NCBI GenBank assembly: GCA_002435715.1
Contig: DISD01000069.1
Location: 1-9,982, forward strand
Source: Rhodospirillaceae bacterium UBA6219
GTDB lineage: Bacteria > Pseudomonadota > Alphaproteobacteria > Rhodospirillales > Magnetospirillaceae
Length of the DNA stretch: 9,982 bases
Reading direction: 5' to 3'
Shown in pieces: positions 5,968-9,982 of this stretch (position 1 is its first letter; each line of letters starts with the position of its first letter). Both the position numbers and the translations under genes were made by a program. The notes below the pieces were generated by a model. The model had not been told where the DNA came from and searched no databases. It was given only the letters and a program-made list of their open reading frames with translations.

Positions 5968-7778
5968 CTTTTGGCGCCCCTGCGCGCCGGTTTCGGATCC
6001 ATTCCTTCGTAAAGCGGCCACGCCCCGGTCGCCACCGAATCCAGTGACGGCGAGGTTTGCCCCATACGGGAACGGTAAATCCAGAAATTGGTCATCACCC
6101 GTTCGACGAAGGTGCGGGTTTCCCGCGACGGCAACGCCTCGATGAACAGCAACGGGTCGTCATTGTGCTTGATCGACGCCAACCATTGGCCCAGCTTGCC
6201 CGGACCGGCGTTATAGGCGGCGGCCAGCATCAGCAGATTGCCGTTGACCGGATCTTCGCTCAAAAGCTTGGACAGATATTTCTGCCCCAGGGCCAGATTG
6301 GCTTCCGGCACGTGCAGGCTGTCGCGGGCGGCGCGGCCGCCGATGGCCACGGCGGTAGCCGGCATCAGCTGCATCAGCCCGGAAGCACCGGCACCACTTT
6401 TAGCGTTGGGATTGAACGACGATTCCTGGCGCACGAAGGCGTAGACCAAGGCCTTGTCCACCTGCCAGCCGCCCCGGGGGCTCCAATCGGGCAGCGGATA
6501 AGCGGCGGCGTCGTTCAGCAGACCCGGCGTCATGCCGCCCAGGCGCACCGCCAAGCTGGGCATGTCGCCGGCATGGGCCATCACCATCATGGACTGGCGC
6601 AAAGCCTTGGTGGCCCGCGGATAGGACTTGCGCAGCTCTTCCTCGGCCAGATCGTTCTGACCGATCTGCACCAGGGCCAAAGCGCGCCGGGTGCCGGGGG
6701 CACGCATCAGCAAATCGGCGTCCGATTCGGTGAAGGGCGGGCTTTCCCAGGAAAACAGGGTTTCGTAACCCAGGGTCTGACGCGCCAGCATGCCATAGAA
6801 GGTACGCGGATAGGTGGCGGCGATTTCCAGCCAGTGGTTGACCACTTCCGGACGACGCGACACCAGATTGGCGCGGGCCGCCCAGAAGGCGCCGGCCGAA
6901 ACCATCCACGACGATTCCGAATCGGCGTTGGCCACCGCTTCGAAATGCTTGCGGGCCAGTTCCGGCTTACCCAGGCGCCATTGCGCCAAGCCGGCGATCC
7001 AAGAAGCCGACGGCAAGTCGCCGCCCGAACGCTCCGCCGCTTGGGTCGCCCACACCGCGGCTTCGGCGTCGCGGCCACCGGCGAAATGGTCGGCGGCCAT
7101 CAGGGTCTTCATTTCGTCCACGTCCAGGGCGGACAGGGACGCCGCGTCACGGCCGGTCAGCAACGCCAAGGCGGTGGCCCCATTGTCCTGACGCAGCAAC
7201 TGGCGGAACTTGGTCTTGATCGCCTTGACCTTGGGCGAACCGGAATCGGTGCTGTAGGTGGCCCCTTCCCAATTGGCGCCATCGTCCGACGTGTCGATGC
7301 CGGTGCCCTTCAAGGCGCCGCGCACCGGCGGCTTCAAGGCACCGAAGCCCTTGACGCCCTTGGCGGTGGCCAATTTGTAGACGGCTTCCGATTGCGGCAA
7401 ATCGGCATTTTCGGCCATCCAGGCGCGCAGTTCCTGGTATTTCGGACGATAGCCCGATTGCAGATAGCGCGCCGCCAGCACATGACCCTTCAGCAGGTCA
7501 TCCTTGACCTTGCCCAATTCGCGGTCGGCGGCAGCCCATTGGCCAGCGGCCTGCATCTTGAAGATGCGGGAATAAAGTGCGGTGTCTTCGGCGGAAAGCG
7601 GACGCGGTAGCGGGGCCACACGGGCCTCGCGTCCAATGCCGGGCATCACCGCAGCGGTGCGGGTGCCTTCGGCGGCGGACGCATCCGCAAGGTCGACCTT
7701 GGCACGCTCGGCCGCGAAGGCCGGCATCGTAGCGCCAAGAACAACTGCCGTCAGCACCGGGAGGAGCCTGTTTCGCAA
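5964..7778 (-). CDS. Soluble lytic transglycosylase (GH23, Slt type)
   Basis: A periplasmic murein lytic transglycosylase that cleaves MurNAc-GlcNAc bonds in peptidoglycan, leaving 1,6-anhydroMurNAc. Numbering from the TTG at 7778 gives 604 residues, close to E. coli Slt70. Residues 1-22 (MRNRLLPVLTAVVLGATMPAFA) form a Sec signal with an AFA cleavage site. A long alpha-helical superhelix-type region (about 60-430) follows. The C-terminal SLT domain (about 440-575) has catalytic Glu452 in FVRQESSFNP, then SGAGASGLMQLMPATA and AAAYNAGPGKLGQW. The TTG start is favoured because GAGAGG lies 7 nt upstream and it puts the signal peptide at the N-terminus. The ATG at 7817 would add 13 polar residues, including an AGA codon that looks rare here, and has only AGG directly adjacent. 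It is probably its own transcription unit, with promoter and terminator visible. Confidence 0.95.
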   Translation of the reverse strand: MRNRLLPVLTAVVLGATMPAFAAERAKVDLADASAAEGTRTAAVMPGIGREARVAPLPRPLSAEDTALYSRIFKMQAAGQWAAADRELGKVKDDLLKGHVLAARYLQSGYRPKYQELRAWMAENADLPQSEAVYKLATAKGVKGFGALKPPVRGALKGTGIDTSDDGANWEGATYSTDSGSPKVKAIKTKFRQLLRQDNGATALALLTGRDAASLSALDVDEMKTLMAADHFAGGRDAEAAVWATQAAERSGGDLPSASWIAGLAQWRLGKPELARKHFEAVANADSESSWMVSAGAFWAARANLVSRRPEVVNHWLEIAATYPRTFYGMLARQTLGYETLFSWESPPFTESDADLLMRAPGTRRALALVQIGQNDLAEEELRKSYPRATKALRQSMMVMAHAGDMPSLAVRLGGMTPGLLNDAAAYPLPDWSPRGGWQVDKALVYAFVRQESSFNPNAKSGAGASGLMQLMPATAVAIGGRAARDSLHVPEANLALGQKYLSKLLSEDPVNGNLLMLAAAYNAGPGKLGQWLASIKHNDDPLLFIEALPSRETRTFVERVMTNFWIYRSRMGQTSPSLDSVATGAWPLYEGMDPKPARRGAKS

Positions 7779-7791
7779 GGCCTCGCCTCTC
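7779..7791 (-). promoter_or_regulatory. Ribosome binding site supporting a TTG start for the transglycosylase
   Basis: On the minus strand GAGAGG (7791-7786) sits 7 nt before TTG 7778-7776, with a second GAGG (7784-7781) nearer. This is much better placed than anything before the ATG at 7817, and it decides the start given for the gene. Confidence 0.5.
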
Positions 7792-7827
7792 GTGTTGTTA
7801 TCGGAAATATCGAACATCCTGCGCGGT

Positions 7828-7857
7828 TTTATAAATGACCTGCGAACCGGAAAGCAA
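7828..7857 (-). promoter_or_regulatory. Candidate promoter of the lytic transglycosylase gene
   Basis: On the minus strand TTGCTT (7857-7852), 18 nt of spacer and TATAAA (7833-7828) resemble a vegetative sigma promoter. It lies in the 120-nt gap after the uracil-DNA glycosylase gene. The predicted start near 7821 would leave about 3 nt before ATG 7817 but about 42 nt before TTG 7778. This bears on the start-codon choice. Confidence 0.45.
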
Positions 7858-7937
7858 GCACGGAAGCTGGGAAAATATGGCCCAAAGCCAGATACCCCTT
7901 ATGCATCAATGGACTATCCCGCGTCCTTGACCTGCCG

Positions 7938-8759
7938 CTAGGAATCCATGTCCAGACGCTTGCGAACGGCCAGCAAATCGCGCCACGCCTCGCGCTTGGC
8001 CGCCGGGGTGCGCAGCAGGTAGGCGGGATGGAAGGTGGCCATGGCCGGCACCGGTCGGGGCAGCCCCGGCGAGGAAAACTCGAACCATTGGCCGCGCAGC
8101 CGGTTGATCCCCTCATGGCGGGCCAATAGCGCCGAGGCGGCGGCGCCGCCGAACAGGATCAGCACCTTGGGATCGACCAGTTCCACATGGCGGATGACGA
8201 AGGGCAGGCAGGTGGCGATCTCTTCCGCCGTGGGCTTGCGATTGTCCACCGGCCGCCACGGAACCACATTTGTTATATAGGCGGCTTCGCGATCCAGACC
8301 GATCGAGCCCAGCATACGGTCCAGCAATTTTCCCGAACGGCCGACGAAGGGGCGGCCTTGGCGATCTTCTTCCTGACCCGGCGCCTCGCCGATACACATG
8401 ATCCCGGCTTCCGGGTTGCCATCGGCGAAAACCGTACTGATGGCGGTGCGCTTCAACGCCAGACCGTCGAAGTTTTCCAAGGCCTGACGTAATTGCGCCA
8501 AATCCTGACACCCGCCCGCCAGATGAGCGGCGGTGGCGCCGTCATGCCGCACGACCGCCGGCCGGGCTTCGGCCGGAACCGTGTCTGCGCCCCCCCCAAG
8601 GGAACGTTGCGACGCCGCCGACGGCGGCGGCACCAAAGCCGGAGCCGCCGGTTTCGCCGAAGCCGCGAATCGGTCCACCGGCTCCTCGCCGATTGCTTCA
8701 TCGACACCGGAATCCAGATACCAGCGCAGCAGGTCGATGGGGGAAAGATCCAGGGGCAT
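7938..8759 (-). CDS. Uracil-DNA glycosylase, family 4-like, lacking most Fe-S cysteines
   Basis: A DNA repair enzyme that removes uracil from DNA to begin base excision repair. The product is 273 residues. Residues 1-30 (LLRWYLDSGVDEAIGEEPVDRF) match the N-terminal extension I associate with alphaproteobacterial members. A Pro/Ala-rich linker (about 31-80) follows. The catalytic domain has motif A GEAPGQEEDRQGRPFVG (124-140), SGKLLDRMLGSIGLDR, TNVVPWRPVDNRKPT (163-177) and motif B HPAYLLR (244-250). Canonical family 4 enzymes hold a 4Fe-4S cluster with four cysteines. Here the N-terminal CxxC region reads FDGLALKR (97-104), the third position appears to be Trp168, and only Cys184 remains, so a cluster is unlikely. 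ATG 8759 has no Shine-Dalgarno. The gene is divergent from the ETF-QO gene, and no clear terminator follows it. Confidence 0.92.
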   Translation of the reverse strand: MPLDLSPIDLLRWYLDSGVDEAIGEEPVDRFAASAKPAAPALVPPPSAASQRSLGGGADTVPAEARPAVVRHDGATAAHLAGGCQDLAQLRQALENFDGLALKRTAISTVFADGNPEAGIMCIGEAPGQEEDRQGRPFVGRSGKLLDRMLGSIGLDREAAYITNVVPWRPVDNRKPTAEEIATCLPFVIRHVELVDPKVLILFGGAAASALLARHEGINRLRGQWFEFSSPGLPRPVPAMATFHPAYLLRTPAAKREAWRDLLAVRKRLDMDS

Positions 8760-8768
8760 GACGCTAAT

Positions 8769-8798
8769 AAAATATCACCAAGACCGGGGTCGATTGAA
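8769..8798 (-). promoter_or_regulatory. Candidate promoter of the uracil-DNA glycosylase gene
   Basis: On the minus strand TTCAAT (8798-8793), 18 nt of spacer and an extended -10 TGATATTTT (8777-8769) lie 9 nt before the ATG at 8759. The transcript would have a leader of only about 2-3 nt, consistent with the missing Shine-Dalgarno. The -35 is poor. The prediction rests mainly on the TGnTATnnT element. Confidence 0.3.
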
Positions 8799-8821
8799 GG
8801 ATTCGTATCTTCACGAAATCC
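8799..8821. promoter_or_regulatory. Imperfect inverted repeat in the divergent intergenic region (possible operator)
   Basis: GGATTCGT (8799-8806), a 6-nt spacer and ACGAAATCC (8813-8821) are inverted copies except for one extra A in the right arm. The site lies between the putative -35 of the glycosylase promoter and a TATAGA element (8827-8832) on the plus strand upstream of the ETF-QO gene, so a bound regulator could affect both genes. It matches no operator I recognise. Confidence 0.3.
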
Positions 8822-8892
8822 TGTGTTATAGAGGCGACCAAATTTTGCGAAACTTCGCGCCATCAGGCGGCGCCGGTGAAGGATAGGACACC

Positions 8893-9982
8893 ATGGAACG
8901 GGAAGCGATGGAATTCGACGTTGTGATCGTTGGCGGCGGGCCTTCGGGTCTGTCGGCGTCGATCCGTCTGAAGCAGATCAACCCCGAGCTGAGTGTCTGC
9001 GTTCTGGAAAAGGGTTCGGAAGTGGGGGCCCACATCCTGTCGGGCGCGGTGTTCGAGACCAAGGCGCTGGACGAGCTGATCCCCGATTGGCGCGAGAAAG
9101 ACGCGCCGCTGAATTGCCCGGCCAAGGACGATTCCTTCCTGTTCCTGACCGAGACCAAGGCGTTCAAGCTGCCGACGCCGCCGCAGATGCACAATCACGG
9201 CAATTACATCATCTCCTTGGGCAATGTCTGCCGCTGGCTGGCCGGTCAGGCCGAGGAACTGGGGGTCGAGATTTATCCCGGCTTCGCCGCCGCCGAGGTG
9301 TTGTATCACGACGACGGTTCGGTCAAGGGGGTGGCCACCGGTGACATGGGCATCGGCAAGGATGGCGAGCCCACCGCCAATTACACGCCCGGTATGGAAC
9401 TGCATGCCCGCCAGACCATTTTCGCCGAAGGCTGCCGTGGGTCGCTGACCAAGGAATTGTCGGCCAAATACGATTTGCGCAAGGATTGCGACCCGCAGAC
9501 CTATGGCATCGGCATCAAGGAATTGTGGGAAATCGACCCTGCCAAGCACAGCCAGGGCAAGATCGTCCACACCACCGGCTGGCCGCTGGACAGCCAGACC
9601 TATGGCGGGTCCTTCCTCTATCATCTGGAAGACAACCAGGTGGTGGTCGGCTTCGTCATCGGCCTGGACTACAAGAACCCGCATCTGTCGCCGTTCGACG
9701 AATTCCAGCGCTTCAAGACCCACCCGTCCATCCGCCCGACCTTCGAAGGCGGCCGCCGCATCGCCTATGGGGCGCGGGCCATCTCGGAAGGCGGCTTCCA
9801 GTCCATCCCCCATCTGACCTTCCCCGGCGGCCTGCTGATCGGCGACACCGCCGGCTTCCTCAACGTGCCCAAGATCAAGGGCAGCCACACCGCCATGAAA
9901 TCGGGCATGGTCGCCGCCGAGGCGGTCGCTGCCCTGCTGGCCGACGGTTCGGGCAATGAAGCCCACGCTTACCCGCGTGAGT
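8893..9982 (+). CDS. Electron transfer flavoprotein-ubiquinone oxidoreductase (3'-truncated by window edge)
   Basis: ETF-QO is a membrane-surface flavoprotein that passes electrons from ETF, reduced by acyl-CoA and related dehydrogenases, to ubiquinone. The frame stays open to the window end with 363 codons. Bacterial members have about 540-560, so the C-terminal third, including the 4Fe-4S cysteines, is outside. The N-terminus MEREAMEFDVVIVGGGPSG (1-19) carries the FAD dinucleotide-binding glycines at 14-19. The ETF-QO-specific stretch GFVIGLDYKNPHLSPFDEF (253-271) is in the ubiquinone-binding region, followed by YGARAISEGGFQSIP. GDTAGFLNVPKIKGSH (317-332) is the second FAD contact with the membrane-associated loop. 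The ATG at 8893 is chosen because family proteins begin ERESMEFD and because AAGGA (8879-8883) and AGGA (8885-8888) precede it. The ATG at 8908 is a less likely alternative. Confidence 0.96.
   Translation, partial: MEREAMEFDVVIVGGGPSGLSASIRLKQINPELSVCVLEKGSEVGAHILSGAVFETKALDELIPDWREKDAPLNCPAKDDSFLFLTETKAFKLPTPPQMHNHGNYIISLGNVCRWLAGQAEELGVEIYPGFAAAEVLYHDDGSVKGVATGDMGIGKDGEPTANYTPGMELHARQTIFAEGCRGSLTKELSAKYDLRKDCDPQTYGIGIKELWEIDPAKHSQGKIVHTTGWPLDSQTYGGSFLYHLEDNQVVVGFVIGLDYKNPHLSPFDEFQRFKTHPSIRPTFEGGRRIAYGARAISEGGFQSIPHLTFPGGLLIGDTAGFLNVPKIKGSHTAMKSGMVAAEAVAALLADGSGNEAHAYPRE

Noticed and set aside
5012..6145. Plus-strand open frame of 377 codons across accA and the intergenic region
   Set aside because: It is antisense to conserved AccA motifs, runs through the terminator hairpins and has no domain or ribosome binding site.
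6057..7610. Plus-strand open frame of 517 codons antisense to the lytic transglycosylase gene
   Set aside because: It is rich in Gly, Gln, His and Arg with no recognisable motif, as expected for the complement of a GC-rich gene. The opposite strand has an intact catalytic SLT domain.
7834..7870. A LexA/SOS box near the glycosylase and slt genes
   Set aside because: A GTTC occurs upstream of slt, but the second GTTC expected 7 nt later for the alphaproteobacterial box is absent, and none is seen upstream of the glycosylase gene.
8863..9966. Minus-strand open frame of 367 codons opposite the ETF-QO gene
   Set aside because: Its composition is that of a high-GC shadow frame. The plus strand encodes clear FAD and quinone-binding motifs with a good ribosome binding site.

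Overview
The window looks like ordinary core chromosome from a GC-rich alphaproteobacterium. The protein style (CarB, GreA, AccA, the family-4-like uracil-DNA glycosylase and ETF-ubiquinone oxidoreductase) and the gene neighbourhoods point to Rhodospirillales, most likely a Magnetospirillum-type organism. This placement comes from recognising the proteins, not from a database search. Coding density is very high. No tRNA, rRNA, CRISPR array, insertion sequence, attachment site or long repeat is visible, and no stretch over 300 bases lacks a gene.

Layout. (1) Plus strand, 1-2752: the 3' two-thirds of carB (carbamoyl-phosphate synthase large subunit, 5' end outside the window), then greA (transcript cleavage factor) after an 18-nt gap. 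A hairpin with A and T tracts on its two sides ends this unit and the facing one. (2) Minus strand, 5824 down to 2808: a tight four-gene unit in the order accA (acetyl-CoA carboxylase alpha subunit), a family 2 glycosyltransferase of the polyprenyl-phosphate sugar transferase type, a TVP38/TMEM64 (VTT-domain) membrane protein, and a dual-BON-domain lipoprotein resembling DolP. The last three genes overlap by a few bases, which suggests translational coupling. (3) Minus strand, 7778 (or 7817) down to 5964: a soluble lytic transglycosylase (GH23/Slt type) with its own strong terminator carrying a UUCG tetraloop. (4) Minus strand, 8759 down to 7938: a family-4-like uracil-DNA glycosylase that lacks most of the usual iron-sulfur cysteines. 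(5) Plus strand, from 8893 off the right edge: the N-terminal 363 codons of ETF-ubiquinone oxidoreductase, divergent from the glycosylase gene across a 133-nt intergenic region.

How the genes fit together. carB-greA joins pyrimidine/arginine precursor synthesis to transcription fidelity, probably only by co-transcription. The accA cluster has an envelope theme: fatty-acid precursor supply, a lipid-linked sugar transferase, a candidate lipid-carrier or phospholipid transporter, and an outer-membrane lipoprotein. The neighbouring transglycosylase also acts on the cell wall. The glycosylase (DNA repair) and ETF-QO (electron transfer from acyl-CoA dehydrogenases to quinone) appear to be separate housekeeping units.

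I found no convincing new defence, mobile or biosynthetic system. The points most worth a second look are the overlapping envelope operon, the cysteine-poor glycosylase, and a set of genes (accA, the glycosylase and possibly slt) that lack a Shine-Dalgarno and have a -10-like element placed so the transcript would be nearly leaderless.
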